64,000 nt of DNA from Candidatus Gastranaerophilales bacterium (GTDB lineage Bacteria; Cyanobacteriota; Vampirovibrionia; Gastranaerophilales; Gastranaerophilaceae): assembly GCA_944322675.1 (NCBI GenBank), contig CALUPO010000008.1, forward strand, positions 19,033-83,032, written 5' to 3'. Position numbers and translations under genes: made by a program. The notes beneath the pieces are model-generated. The model was not told the DNA's origin and ran no database searches. It saw only the letters and a program-made list of their open reading frames with translations. Below, piece after piece: positions 1-9,946 of the stretch (position 1 is its first letter; every line of letters starts with the position of its first letter).

Positions 1-1
1 T

Positions 2-1954
2 AATTTAAAAAATAAAAAAGCAAATTCAATAGTTCTAGCCCAAATAAATCCACAAGCCGGAAATATCTCGTATAACGCTAAAAAAATAATAAACTATATA
101 AAAAGTGCAAAAAATATAAATGCTCAAATGATTGTTTTTCCAGAACTTGCACTAATGGGATACCCGATACATGATACAATTGATAGATTTCCATTTATAG
201 TTGATGAAAATATTCGTTATTTAAAGCAAATAACAAAATTTACAAATGATATAACTGCAATAATAGGTTTTGTTGAAAAACGTGAAAATGTAGACCAAAA
301 TTGCGGCAAAATGTATTATAATTCCCTTGCAGTAATTAAAAACGGTAAAATTGAATCAGTTGTTAGAAAATGTCTTTTGCCCAATTATAGCGAATTTAAT
401 GACTATCGTTATATTGAACCTTCAACTTTAGCAGGTTGTCAATATCAAACGAATTTAATATCAGATGAAACTAAATTATCTAACAAAAGACTTTTAAACA
501 TAAACAATGTTGATTATGCATTATCAATATGTGAAGATTGTTGGAATGATAATGAGTTTTTTGAAAATAATTTATATAATTTTGACCCTATATATGAATT
601 ATCAAAATTAAATCCCGATATATTTATAAATATTTCAGCTTCACCAACAAGAACAAAAAAAGAACAGCTAAAGCACAATATGCTTTCATTTGTTTCTAAG
701 AAATATAAAAAACCTTTTATATATGTAAACCAAACAGGCTCAACAGATGAAGTTACATTTGATGGTGCAAGTCGAATTTATGATGAAAATGGTAATTTAA
801 TTGTTCGTCTAAAATCATTTAGCGAACAATTTTATTTATTTGAATTTATTAAAGACGAAAATAATAAATTAAAATATGACAAAACTCGAAAAGTATATCC
901 GCTTGCCGCCGGGCTTGATAAAACATTAAATGATGAAAAAAAATTTACATTGGATTATGAAAATGATTTAATGCGAACATATTTAACAATAAAGTGTGCT
1001 ATTTATGAATATTTTAAAAAGAATAATTTAAAACATGCAGTTTTAGGCTTATCAGGCGGCTTGGATTCATCAGTTTGTGCTTGTTTAGTTGCTGATGCAA
1101 TAGGAAAAGAAAATGTTTACGGGGTAAGTATGCCATCAAAAATTACAAGTGATGAGTCAAAAAACGATGCAAAAATTCTAGCTCAAAATCTTGGAATAAA
1201 TTTTATTGAAGTGCCAATAAAGTCAATGGTTGATGAAATTGATTCGACATTTAAACCTTTATTTAATGAAATTGAAAATAAATGGAATTTTAGATACAAA
1301 AAATCATATACAATGGATAATATTCAGGCTCGAAGCAGGGCTATAATTTTGTGGGGTATTGCAAATGAATTTGAAGCTTGTATACCAATTGCAACATCGG
1401 ATAAATCTGAATTATATATGGGATATGCAACAATAAATGGTGACATGTCAGGCGGGTTTGCTCCTATTGCTGATGTACCTAAAACAAAAGTTTTTGCATT
1501 GGCTAGATTTTTAAATAAAAATAGAGAAGAAAAAAATGCAATACCTGTTGAAATTATAAACAAAAAACCCGGTGCTGAACTTGCAATTGATGAAAAAACA
1601 GGCAAACCGCTTATAGCCGAAGATGCTTTAATGCCTTATGAATTTCTTGATGAAGTCATATGGAGAATTGAAAATAAACGTGAAAGCTATTTTGATATGA
1701 TTAATTCAACATTTTTTTATGAAACAAAAAATAATATTACAAAAGAACAAAAACAAAAATGGCTTGAAAAATTTTTCACAAGAATGTCAAAGGCTTTATA
1801 TAAATGGACAATAATGCCGCCATCTTGTATTGTTGAATCACGTTCTATAAACAAAAATGATTATCGTCAAAGTGTAATTTCAAACAAAATAAATTTTTGT
1901 AATTTTAGAACTGATGATGAAATTTTTAATGAACTAGAAAGTTACTTTGTGTGA
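2..1954 (+). CDS. nadE: Glutamine-dependent NAD+ synthetase, 5' end outside the window
   Basis: Cytoplasmic enzyme that amidates nicotinic acid adenine dinucleotide to NAD+, using ammonia from glutamine. The reading frame is open from base 2, and the codons before the first ATG (base 128) still read like the family N-terminus (IVLAQINPQAGN), so the true start lies upstream and the ATG is internal. The N-terminal nitrilase-type glutaminase domain shows the Glu of FPEL just after base 128, the Lys of RKCLLPNY near base 370 and the Cys of SICEDCW near base 530. The synthetase domain has the pyrophosphate-binding loop SGGLDSS near base 1050. The end overlaps the convergent spoT gene by 13 bp. Seen: domains and catalytic residues. 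Family function is established knowledge. Confidence 0.95.
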   Translation, partial: NLKNKKANSIVLAQINPQAGNISYNAKKIINYIKSAKNINAQMIVFPELALMGYPIHDTIDRFPFIVDENIRYLKQITKFTNDITAIIGFVEKRENVDQNCGKMYYNSLAVIKNGKIESVVRKCLLPNYSEFNDYRYIEPSTLAGCQYQTNLISDETKLSNKRLLNINNVDYALSICEDCWNDNEFFENNLYNFDPIYELSKLNPDIFINISASPTRTKKEQLKHNMLSFVSKKYKKPFIYVNQTGSTDEVTFDGASRIYDENGNLIVRLKSFSEQFYLFEFIKDENNKLKYDKTRKVYPLAAGLDKTLNDEKKFTLDYENDLMRTYLTIKCAIYEYFKKNNLKHAVLGLSGGLDSSVCACLVADAIGKENVYGVSMPSKITSDESKNDAKILAQNLGINFIEVPIKSMVDEIDSTFKPLFNEIENKWNFRYKKSYTMDNIQARSRAIILWGIANEFEACIPIATSDKSELYMGYATINGDMSGGFAPIADVPKTKVFALARFLNKNREEKNAIPVEIINKKPGAELAIDEKTGKPLIAEDALMPYEFLDEVIWRIENKRESYFDMINSTFFYETKNNITKEQKQKWLEKFFTRMSKALYKWTIMPPSCIVESRSINKNDYRQSVISNKINFCNFRTDDEIFNELESYFV

Positions 1955-4173
1955 GTCTTACGTTTTGAACCAGAATTTTGACTTTTATTAACTTTACCAT
2001 TATTTTTTATACAATTATTCACAGAAACACGTTTAACCGAATAAACTTCAGGAATACTTTGAAGAGAAGTTATAACTCTCCTTAATCTATCAACATTATC
2101 AACTTCAATACCCAGATAAAGAATACCTATATTCTTTGCTTTATTGGATTTAATATTTGCATAACTTACATTTGCATTACATTCAGTTAGAGTTGTAAGA
2201 ATTTCCTTTAACATACCTAATTTATCCTGAACATCAACACGTATTGAAGTTATATAGGTTTTATTTGATGAATTTTCAGCCCAGGCAATGTTCATTAATC
2301 TTTCCTGAGGCACATTATATAAAGAATTACAATCTTTTCTGTGAATGGAAACACCTTTTGAGCAAGTGACAACACCAACAATTTCTTCACCACGAACAGG
2401 GGAACAGCATTTTGCAAAAGTATAAAGCATACCCTCAAGTCCCACAATGTCATCTTGATTTTTACGTTTTTTCCTTGTTTGAATAAAACTTGGGTTATCT
2501 TTTAATTCTTTTTCAATTTCTTCATCCTTTTTAAGACGATTAATAATTTTAACAACGGTAGTTTCACCATATCCTAAAGCTGCAAGCAAATCTTCAGCGG
2601 TTCTATAATTCATTTCCAATGCAACTTTATTTAATTCATCATTTTTAATTTTTTCATCAAATACATTTTTAGTTAACTCCGCTTCAAGAAGGTTTCTTCC
2701 AATAACAATATGTTCTTCACGTTTATTTTTCTTGAACCACTGTTTAATTTTGCTTTGAGCAGCTTTTGATTTTGCAAAATTTAACCAATCAAGCCGTGGG
2801 GTTGCATTTTTTGATGTAAGAATTTCAACAATATCACCATTAACAAGCGGAGTATCAAGTTGAGCAATACGTCCATTTATAAGTGCACCAACAGTTTTAC
2901 TTCCAACATCAGAGTGAATACGGAATGCAAAATCAATAGCTGTGGCTCCCTGCGGCAAATCAAAAACATCTCCCATAGGAGTAAATACAAAAACTTCATT
3001 TTCAAAAAAATACGATTTCACTTCATCAACAAATTCATTTGTGTTGTTGGCTTCTTTATCAAGTTCAATAAATTTTCTCATCCAACTAAATTTGATATCT
3101 TCATCTTTATTGTTTACAGCAGAATACCCTGCTTCTTTATATTTCCAATGAGCTGCGACACCATATTCAGCCACTTCATGCATTTGTCGTGTTCTTATTT
3201 GGACCTCCAATGGTTTTGAACGCGGGCCTAAAACTGATGTATGCAGCGAACGATACATGTTTGCTTTTGGCATAGCTATATAATCTTTAAACCTGCCTGC
3301 TATCGGTTTAAATTGAGAGTGAATAATGCCTAAAACTTCATAGCATTCACGTTCTGATTCAACAATAACACGAACTGCAGTAATATCATATAAATCATGA
3401 AATGCCATATTGGTACGTTTCATTTTATTATATATACTATAATAATGTTTTGCACGACCTTGAATTTGTGCATTTATTCCATTTAATTTTAATGTTTTTG
3501 AAATACTTTCAATGAGCATTTGGACTGTTTGCTCCCGTTCTTGTTTTTTTTGTGAAACAAGCTGGGCTATTTCAAAATATTTATCAGGATGTAAATAACG
3601 CAATGATAAATCTTCTAATTCGGCTTTTATTTTACCAATACCTAATCTATGTGCAAGCGGTGCAAAAATATCCAAAGTCTCCTGTGCTATTTTTTGTTGT
3701 TTTGCCTGTGCCATATAATTAAGTGTTCGCATATTATGAAGTCTATCAGCAAGTTTTAAAAATATAACACGGACATCATTTGCCATTGCTATTATCATAC
3801 GGCGAAAGTTTTCAGCCTGTCGTTGTTCTTTTGATTTAAACTGATATTTTCCTAATTTTGTTACACCTAAAACTAAATTTAAAACGTCATCGCCAAAACG
3901 TTCTTTAATTTCCTCGGGTTTTGTATCTGTATCTTCCAATACATCATGAAGCAATGCGGCAATTATGGTTGATTTATCAACAAGCAAATCAGCAAGTATT
4001 TTGGCTACAACAAGCGGATGTACTATATAAGGTTCTTCACTTACCCGATATTGTCCTTCATGCACTTTTTTTGCATAAAAATATGCTTGTTCTATTTCTT
4101 CTATATCTTTTTTATCACGATTTTGAGAAATTAAGATTTCTTTTAATTCTTCATAAGAATGTATTTGCTGCAT
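1942..4173 (-). CDS. spoT: Bifunctional (p)ppGpp synthetase/hydrolase (RelA/SpoT family)
   Basis: Makes and degrades the stringent-response alarmone (p)ppGpp. The 743-residue length and domain order are those of a long Rel/Spo protein. An intact HD hydrolase domain (HPLVVAKILADL, LLHDVLEDTD) lies near residues 50-85. A synthetase domain lies around residues 230-350 (DLYDITAVRVIV, YRSLHTSV), followed by TGS (FTPMGDVFDLPQGATAIDFA) and a C-terminal ACT domain. Because the HD motif is complete, a hydrolase-competent enzyme is expected. The tail is Lys/Asn/Ser-rich and poorly conserved. A TAGAAT hexamer lies 8 bp upstream of the ATG with no clear Shine-Dalgarno sequence, so the mRNA may be leaderless. 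It is convergent with nadE. Confidence 0.95.
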   Translation of the reverse strand: MQQIHSYEELKEILISQNRDKKDIEEIEQAYFYAKKVHEGQYRVSEEPYIVHPLVVAKILADLLVDKSTIIAALLHDVLEDTDTKPEEIKERFGDDVLNLVLGVTKLGKYQFKSKEQRQAENFRRMIIAMANDVRVIFLKLADRLHNMRTLNYMAQAKQQKIAQETLDIFAPLAHRLGIGKIKAELEDLSLRYLHPDKYFEIAQLVSQKKQEREQTVQMLIESISKTLKLNGINAQIQGRAKHYYSIYNKMKRTNMAFHDLYDITAVRVIVESERECYEVLGIIHSQFKPIAGRFKDYIAMPKANMYRSLHTSVLGPRSKPLEVQIRTRQMHEVAEYGVAAHWKYKEAGYSAVNNKDEDIKFSWMRKFIELDKEANNTNEFVDEVKSYFFENEVFVFTPMGDVFDLPQGATAIDFAFRIHSDVGSKTVGALINGRIAQLDTPLVNGDIVEILTSKNATPRLDWLNFAKSKAAQSKIKQWFKKNKREEHIVIGRNLLEAELTKNVFDEKIKNDELNKVALEMNYRTAEDLLAALGYGETTVVKIINRLKKDEEIEKELKDNPSFIQTRKKRKNQDDIVGLEGMLYTFAKCCSPVRGEEIVGVVTCSKGVSIHRKDCNSLYNVPQERLMNIAWAENSSNKTYITSIRVDVQDKLGMLKEILTTLTECNANVSYANIKSNKAKNIGILYLGIEVDNVDRLRRVITSLQSIPEVYSVKRVSVNNCIKNNGKVNKSQNSGSKRKTHTK

Positions 4174-4274
4174 TTTTATTTATTCTATCCATTATGTTTA
4201 TCTTTTATTTTATTTTACTATTTTTTTATCCAATTTACCAGTCTTTTTAATATCCTTATATTATAATTTTTTAT

Positions 4275-6044
4275 ATGAAATTAAGAAAGATAATATTTAA
4301 TATTTTTATTTTAATAATTATTTTTATATTTATTTTGTTTATTGCGTTAAAAAATGAAACAAAACTCGGTGTTGTATATCAAATATTATCACCTAACAAA
4401 TTGTGTATTTATTTTAACAATAATAAAACAAACTGCGAAGTTGTTTATATTGATGGCATACTGGATTTTAAACAAAATAAAGCAAATCTTGGATTTAATA
4501 AACTTTATTATTTAGCACTTGAATATAACATTTTAGATTATTTAAATAAAAATATTAAAAATAAAACTATTATTTTAAAAAATTATAAGAAAACAAAAGA
4601 TTCAAATTGTTATGGAGATATTTATATTGATAATCAAAATTTAGCTATAATTTTACTTCAAAATGGGCTTGGAATTATAGACCCAAATTCTGATAAAAAA
4701 TATGATTATGAAAAATATCAAAACATTTATAAAGTTAAAAATAACTTTTATATTTTAAAACGGGATAACTATTATATTCTAAATATGAAAAACAATATTT
4801 ACCATAAATTTGATTGTGAGTATGTTTTTAAAATTAAAAAACCAAAATTTATTAAAGATGCTAAAAACTATAAACCATGCCATAATTGTATTTTACATGA
4901 GTATTCTAAAAAATATAAATATAAGTTTATTGATGAAAAATGTTATAATGATATTTGTTTATATTTTTCTGATTTTATAAATAAGAAAAGTCCAACATCA
5001 AAATGTGATACAAAAATGTGTAAAGTTGTTTTAAATGCTATAAATAATGCATCATCAACAGTTGATATTGCCATTTTTGGTTATGAAAATGTACCTGATA
5101 TTGAAAAAGCAATTTTAAATGCTCAAAATAAAAGAAATGTTAAAGTGAGAATTGTATATGATTTAAATTCAAAGAATGAAAGCTATTATAAAGATACTTT
5201 AAAGTTAATTTCAAAAATTAAATATTCTAAAGCTGATAGCATAAATTCAAAAGATGATAAATTAATGCACAATAAATTTTTAATTATAGATAATAAAGAA
5301 ATACTAACGGGTTCAACAAATTTGACAGATAGTTGTATAAATGGTTTTAACTCAAATATTTTAGTAAAAATAAAAAATAAAGAAGTCGCTTCTGCATTCC
5401 AAAAAGAATTTGAGCAAATGTATGAGGGTAAATTTCATAATAAAAAAGGACTTCATATTTATGAAAATATAAAAATGAATAATTTTAATATAAATATTTA
5501 TTTTTCACCAAAATATGATGTAATTATAAATAAAATTATACCCTTAGTTAAGAATAGTAAGAAAAATATCTATATTCCAATTTTTTATTTAACACATAAA
5601 GAATTAATAAATGCATTAATTGAAGCAAAAAAAAGAAATGTAGATATATTTATATTAATGGATGCCACAAGTGCAAACCATAGAAGTTCAAAGGTTGATT
5701 TGTTGAGAAAAAATAAAATAAAAGTAAAAGTTGAAAATATGGCAGGTAAAATGCATACAAAAGCTATGGTTATAGATGAAAAGTATGTAATTTTAGGTTC
5801 AATGAATTATAGTTATTCTGGTGTCAATAAAAATGACGAAAATACACTAATTTTAAAAGATGAAAGGATAGCAAAAGATATAATAAATTATTTTATGTAT
5901 AATTGGGAACGTATTGATGAAAAATGGCTATATAAAATTCCAAAACCGGAATCTTTGGATAGTATAAATTCTTGTTTTGATGGAGTTGACAATAATTATG
6001 ACGGGTTCATCGATAAAGATGACAAATTTTGTAAGGTTAAATAA
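4275..6044 (+). CDS. Membrane-anchored SNase-like / zinc motif / double phospholipase D (HKD) protein
   Basis: Probable nuclease or phosphodiesterase facing the outside of the inner membrane. Residues 5-26 form one hydrophobic anchor. Residues 30-160 resemble a staphylococcal-nuclease OB fold. Next comes a Cys/His segment of the Ada-like zinc type (YHKFDCEYVF...CHNC, residues 175-205). Two PLD domains follow: HNKFLIIDNKEILTGSTN near residue 335 and HTKAMVIDEKYVILGSMN near residue 495, both with the HxK(x)4D core and a downstream G-S-x-N. The C-terminus (CFDGVDNNYDGFIDKDDKFC) looks like a small Ca-binding loop. A TATAAT lies 7 bp upstream of the ATG with no ribosome site, suggesting a leaderless transcript. 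Substrate is unknown; a DNA-uptake or recycling role is only inference. Confidence 0.8.
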   Translation: MKLRKIIFNIFILIIIFIFILFIALKNETKLGVVYQILSPNKLCIYFNNNKTNCEVVYIDGILDFKQNKANLGFNKLYYLALEYNILDYLNKNIKNKTIILKNYKKTKDSNCYGDIYIDNQNLAIILLQNGLGIIDPNSDKKYDYEKYQNIYKVKNNFYILKRDNYYILNMKNNIYHKFDCEYVFKIKKPKFIKDAKNYKPCHNCILHEYSKKYKYKFIDEKCYNDICLYFSDFINKKSPTSKCDTKMCKVVLNAINNASSTVDIAIFGYENVPDIEKAILNAQNKRNVKVRIVYDLNSKNESYYKDTLKLISKIKYSKADSINSKDDKLMHNKFLIIDNKEILTGSTNLTDSCINGFNSNILVKIKNKEVASAFQKEFEQMYEGKFHNKKGLHIYENIKMNNFNINIYFSPKYDVIINKIIPLVKNSKKNIYIPIFYLTHKELINALIEAKKRNVDIFILMDATSANHRSSKVDLLRKNKIKVKVENMAGKMHTKAMVIDEKYVILGSMNYSYSGVNKNDENTLILKDERIAKDIINYFMYNWERIDEKWLYKIPKPESLDSINSCFDGVDNNYDGFIDKDDKFCKVK

Positions 6045-6054
6045 TTAAAAACTA

Positions 6055-7212
6055 TTATTTTTTTAGTTTATCATACATTTTAAAAGCTTCTTCTAACTGA
6101 ACGTGATATGCTTCTTGTTCAATTAAACTTTGAAAGTAAAGCCGCTTTTGTTCTTTATTTGCAAGATCTAACACATGTGATGAATAAATAATACTATAAT
6201 AATATTTTTTTGCAAGTTGTCTTTCTTCTTCTGTTACTTCTTGACCTTTAAAGCTTTCTTCAAGTTTAACGTAAAAATCTTTGTTAAAATATTCCGATAT
6301 GCTATTTTTATAATTTTCTACAAATTGCATTTTTTGATCTTTTGGATTATTGTTTGTTGAAAATCCTTCGTTTTCATCATTAATAAGTTCATTCAATGTT
6401 TTTATTTTTTCCTTAATTGTAGCTTTATGATTTCTGGGTATTTCATAATTATCATATATTGTATCAAGGTCATAATTTAAACCTTTTAAAGCCAATAATT
6501 TTAAAATTTCATCACTTCCATAAACCTTTACAATCAAAGACAATTGTTTAAAATGTTGTAATTCGTGTGCAAGTATTGCATTTTGAAAGCATTTATAAAA
6601 TTTTAAAAATTCTTTATCAGATAAACTACTAACTTTATTTTTTAATTCTTTATCTTCTAAAACATTAATAATATTATTTATAAATTTCTTATGCTCATTA
6701 ATAGAATCTAAAGTATGTTTTTCCAAATTATCTTCTGGTATAAGTATTTTACCTGAAACAGGATTAAACATTGCATTTGATACTTGAGAAAATTCTTGAT
6801 TTTTGTCAAATAATTCAAGTTCGGGATGAATTTTAATATTTTTCGTTTCTACGTAATTTTTATATATTTCTTTTAATTCAACACTTGAAGGTGAAACAAA
6901 ATAAGCAAGAGCTTCATTTTTTATTTCCTCTTTTAATTGTTTGTATCTTTGAGGAGCTTTTTGTTTTAACATTTTACATACATTCTCATAAATACTTTTA
7001 AAATCATTCCAATCATATATTTTATACTGGTCTAAATCTTTAAGTAGTAATGTCTGATGTTTTGAGGGTGTGTTAGTTACTTGTTTATTTTCTATTAGCC
7101 CAAAAGTAGCATCATGGTTTACAAATTTATTTAATCTAACTTTTGAAAAGTTTTGATGATTTTTTTTAATATAACTATTATTTAAATTATTAAAACTTAT
7201 TATTTGTCTCAT
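6055..7212 (-). CDS. Putative zinc metallopeptidase-like protein (HELQH)
   Basis: 385-residue protein that I do not recognise as a whole. The clearest feature is AILAHELQHFKQL near residue 220, an HExxH-type zinc site in a predicted helix. A second acidic segment, SLIEQEAYHVQLEEAF, near the C-terminus could give the third metal ligand. There is no signal peptide or membrane segment. The N-terminal 45 residues are low-complexity and contain VNHDATFG, similar in position to the SFG/TFG segments at the N-termini of the two genes at 12156 and 13247. GAGGAA upstream of the ATG is a fair ribosome site. Proteolytic function is inferred from the motif only. Confidence 0.6.
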   Translation of the reverse strand: MRQIISFNNLNNSYIKKNHQNFSKVRLNKFVNHDATFGLIENKQVTNTPSKHQTLLLKDLDQYKIYDWNDFKSIYENVCKMLKQKAPQRYKQLKEEIKNEALAYFVSPSSVELKEIYKNYVETKNIKIHPELELFDKNQEFSQVSNAMFNPVSGKILIPEDNLEKHTLDSINEHKKFINNIINVLEDKELKNKVSSLSDKEFLKFYKCFQNAILAHELQHFKQLSLIVKVYGSDEILKLLALKGLNYDLDTIYDNYEIPRNHKATIKEKIKTLNELINDENEGFSTNNNPKDQKMQFVENYKNSISEYFNKDFYVKLEESFKGQEVTEEERQLAKKYYYSIIYSSHVLDLANKEQKRLYFQSLIEQEAYHVQLEEAFKMYDKLKK

Positions 7213-7306
7213 TATAAATTCCTCAACTATTATATATAGTATTATAATAGTAATATAATTAAAAATAAATAATATATTAACTTATGTTAAAAAGAATTAT
7301 AATTAA

Positions 7307-8404
7307 TTAAACATTAAATCTAAAGTGCATAATATCACCGTCTTGAACAATATAATCTTTTCCTTCAAGTCGAACAAGTCCTTTTTCTTTGGCTGCATTT
7401 AGTGAACCACAAGAAACAAAATCATTATAAGAAACAACCTCAGCTCGAATAAACCCACGTTCAAAATCAGTATGAATTACGCCTGCAGCTTTTGGTGCTG
7501 TGTCGCCTGAGTGTATAGTCCAAGCACGAACTTCTTTTTCACCTGCTGTTATATAGGTTCTTAAATTAAGTAAATGATAAACAGACTTTATCATACGCTC
7601 AATACCTGAAGATTTTACTCCAAGTTCATTTAAATATTCTTTTGCTTCTTTTTCATCAAGTTGAGATAATTCAGCCTCAATGGCAGCAGATATAATAACA
7701 ACATCAGCATTATGAGTTTTTGCATATTCTTTGACTTTATTAACATAATCATTACCATTTTTCAAATCAGTTTCAGAAACATTTGCAGCATAAATAACAG
7801 GTTTTGTTGTCAAAAATTGCATTTTTTTAATAGCTTCAAGTTCATCACCTTCAAAATTATCGTAAATATTAATAAATTTTCCATCTTCAAGCAGCTTTAC
7901 CATTTTTTGAAGTACATTATTTTCAATTATTGCATCTTTGTCTTTTGACTTAACATTTTTAGCAATTCTTGCAATTCTTTTTTCAACGGATGCTAAATCT
8001 GCTAATGCAAGTTCAAGATTTATAGTTTCAATATCTGAAATAGGGTCAATTTTTCCGTTAACATGAATTGTATCAGGATCATCAAAGCAACGAACGACTT
8101 CAATAATAGCATCAACTTCACGAATATTTGCAAGAAACTGATTGCCAAGACCTTCACCTTTACTTGCCCCTTTTACAAGTCCGGCAATATCCACAAATTC
8201 AATTGCTGTTGGAATAACGGTTTGTGTTTTAACTAAATCTTGCAAAATATATAGTCTTTCATCGGGAACAGTAACAACTCCAACATTAGGTTCAATAGTA
8301 CAAAAAGGATAATTAGCACTTTGAGCATTAACACTTTGAGTTAATGCATTAAATAAAGTCGATTTACCAACATTTGGGAGTCCAACAATACCCGCTCTTA
8401 ACAT
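7307..8404 (-). CDS. ychF: Redox-regulated ATPase/GTPase YchF (OLA1 family)
   Basis: Cytoplasmic ribosome-associated P-loop ATPase of the Obg-related family. Visible are the P-loop [14 protein letters not shown] at the N-terminus, the switch [18 protein letters not shown], and NVSE (in YAANVSETD) in place of the usual NKxD, which explains the family's preference for ATP. The C-terminal TGS domain includes [19 protein letters not shown] and ends in the usual [10 protein letters not shown]. Its 365 residues match the family exactly. It is a single gene with its own upstream region. Confidence 0.97.
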   Translation of the reverse strand: MLRAGIVGLPNVGKSTLFNALTQSVNAQSANYPFCTIEPNVGVVTVPDERLYILQDLVKTQTVIPTAIEFVDIAGLVKGASKGEGLGNQFLANIREVDAIIEVVRCFDDPDTIHVNGKIDPISDIETINLELALADLASVEKRIARIAKNVKSKDKDAIIENNVLQKMVKLLEDGKFINIYDNFEGDELEAIKKMQFLTTKPVIYAANVSETDLKNGNDYVNKVKEYAKTHNADVVIISAAIEAELSQLDEKEAKEYLNELGVKSSGIERMIKSVYHLLNLRTYITAGEKEVRAWTIHSGDTAPKAAGVIHTDFERGFIRAEVVSYNDFVSCGSLNAAKEKGLVRLEGKDYIVQDGDIMHFRFNV

Positions 8405-8593
8405 ATTTTTTCCTCATTTCAATATAATCTTTATTATGTTATTGAGAATAATACAAAATAATAAAATATTCAATTATTGTAAAATATTTCTATTTATGTA
8501 ACAATTTGTAAATTATATATGATTTTTTGAAATAATTAATTTTTATAAGTTTTAATTAATATATATAAGAAAAGAAGATAAAGGGCAAAAGAT

Positions 8594-9214
8594 ATGAGTG
8601 GCATTGGTAAAATCGTTCAAACTGCTATAAAACAGATAGATGCAAGTGATATATCAAAAATTGCTAATTCAAATCAGGTAAAAAATGCAGTGAGTGACAC
8701 AGCATGTGATATAGGTGAAGCTCTTGCAAATGGAGTTTCAAAAAAAAGTACAGATATTGCATCAACCATAGTAGAAGAGACAACACAAGCTGCACAAACC
8801 AAAACAGCATCATCAAGTGGTTTCTTTTCAAAAATGTGGAATAAATTATTTCATTCATCAAAAAATAAAACAGCTTCAAGTTTGGCAGCTGCAAATGTAT
8901 CATCTAAAAATACGTCTTCTATGCAACTTTCAGCTGAGGAACTCCAAGAACAAATAGCAAAATGTGAAAAACAAATTAAATCATTAACAAAAGAAAATAA
9001 AAGTTTGAAGTCATCTGTAAAATCAGTAAAAAAAGAAAATAAAAATTTAAAATCATCTATAAAATCAACAACAAAAGAAAATAATGCATATAAACAAAAT
9101 GTAACTCCAGAACAGCAAAAACAGGTTGATGTCGATTGTATGAACTGGTTCCAGAAGCTTTTTAGTTCAAAATGTAAATTTAACTGGAATAATTTTAAGT
9201 GGGAAGCTTCATAA
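8594..9214 (+). CDS. Hypothetical coiled-coil protein A
   Basis: 206 residues, not recognised. The N-terminal half is rich in Ala, Ser and Thr and amphipathic. The middle has a small W/F-containing segment (GFFSKMWNKLFHSSKN). Residues 117-170 form a Lys/Glu/Ser heptad coiled coil with three repeats of a KENKSLKSSVKS-like unit. It ends in a Trp-rich tail (FKWEAS). There is no signal peptide or membrane helix. An AAGGGC motif about 10 bp upstream supports the ATG. The next gene, 23 bp downstream on the same strand, is also 206 residues and coiled coil, so the two are probably one operon. Secreted, structural or regulatory roles are all possible. Confidence 0.7.
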   Translation: MSGIGKIVQTAIKQIDASDISKIANSNQVKNAVSDTACDIGEALANGVSKKSTDIASTIVEETTQAAQTKTASSSGFFSKMWNKLFHSSKNKTASSLAAANVSSKNTSSMQLSAEELQEQIAKCEKQIKSLTKENKSLKSSVKSVKKENKNLKSSIKSTTKENNAYKQNVTPEQQKQVDVDCMNWFQKLFSSKCKFNWNNFKWEAS

Positions 9215-9237
9215 TAACTAAAAAGTAGGAAAAATAT

Positions 9238-9858
9238 ATGAATATAAATTCATTAAATTTAACGTCTATACAAAATAAAAATATTGAATCTCAATCATTG
9301 TCATCCGGTGAAGAAAATCAATATCAAATAGCTTTACTAAATTCAAATAAGGCTGATAGTGTTGAATTAAATTCACAATCAAATGAAAAAGAAAAAGTAC
9401 AAGAAGCTAAAAAAGATTTAAATAGTGCAATGCTAGAAGCACAAAATGCAAAAAAACACGTTAAACAAACAAAAAAGCAAGCAATGAAAGATGCTAAAGC
9501 CGTTAATAAAACTCAAAAACAAATAAATGAACTTAAAATAAAAAATATAGAAAATAAATTTGATGCAAAAATAAAAGCTTTACAAACTGAATTAGATGCT
9601 AAGATAAAACAAGCTCAGGTGTCTTCTTCTGGTTTAGAAAATGCACGGGCAAAAGAAAAGGAATGCAATAAAAAAGTTAGAACAGCAAATATAAATATGG
9701 CAAAAGCATGCTGGAATAATTTAAAAAGTGATTTTAAGCAAGAAATAAAAAAAGGATGGCCAATAATAGTGCGTCAAACTAAACAAGATATAGCTTGGAT
9801 TCAAAACAAAGCAAACAATATAATGTCCTGGGCTTCAAATTTTATTAATAAAGTTTAA
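9238..9858 (+). CDS. Hypothetical coiled-coil protein B
   Basis: 206 residues, unrecognised. Residues 50-150 are an almost uninterrupted charged coiled coil (AKKHVKQTKKQAMKDAKA and following). The C-terminus is Trp-containing and amphipathic (WIQNKANNIMSWASNF). The first 45 residues are Ser/Asn-rich and probably disordered. TAGGAAAAATAT precedes the ATG and is an acceptable ribosome site. It follows protein A closely, shares its size and general build, and ends just before a strong terminator, so the two likely form a two-gene transcript. No function can be assigned. Confidence 0.7.
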   Translation: MNINSLNLTSIQNKNIESQSLSSGEENQYQIALLNSNKADSVELNSQSNEKEKVQEAKKDLNSAMLEAQNAKKHVKQTKKQAMKDAKAVNKTQKQINELKIKNIENKFDAKIKALQTELDAKIKQAQVSSSGLENARAKEKECNKKVRTANINMAKACWNNLKSDFKQEIKKGWPIIVRQTKQDIAWIQNKANNIMSWASNFINKV

Positions 9859-9891
9859 AGAAAATATAAAAATTGAAACAATAAAAATAAA

Positions 9892-9932
9892 AAACAAAGA
9901 GGAACAATATATCCTCTTTGTTTTCTTTCTTT
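9892..9932. terminator. Bidirectional rho-independent terminator
   Basis: A perfect 12-bp stem (AAACAAAGAGGA / TCCTCTTTGTTT) with an 8-nt loop. It is followed by a T-rich run on the plus strand and preceded by an A-rich run that serves the minus strand. It lies between the convergent coiled-coil operon and fusA. Confidence 0.85.
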
Positions 9933-9946
9933 TTTATAAAATATAC

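Noticed and set aside
1324..1605. Antisense ORF of 93 codons within nadE, and similar long ORFs opposite fusA, dnaK and lptD
   Set aside because: They lie wholly inside strongly conserved genes, have no ribosome sites or recognisable products, and are expected shadows of the coding strand.
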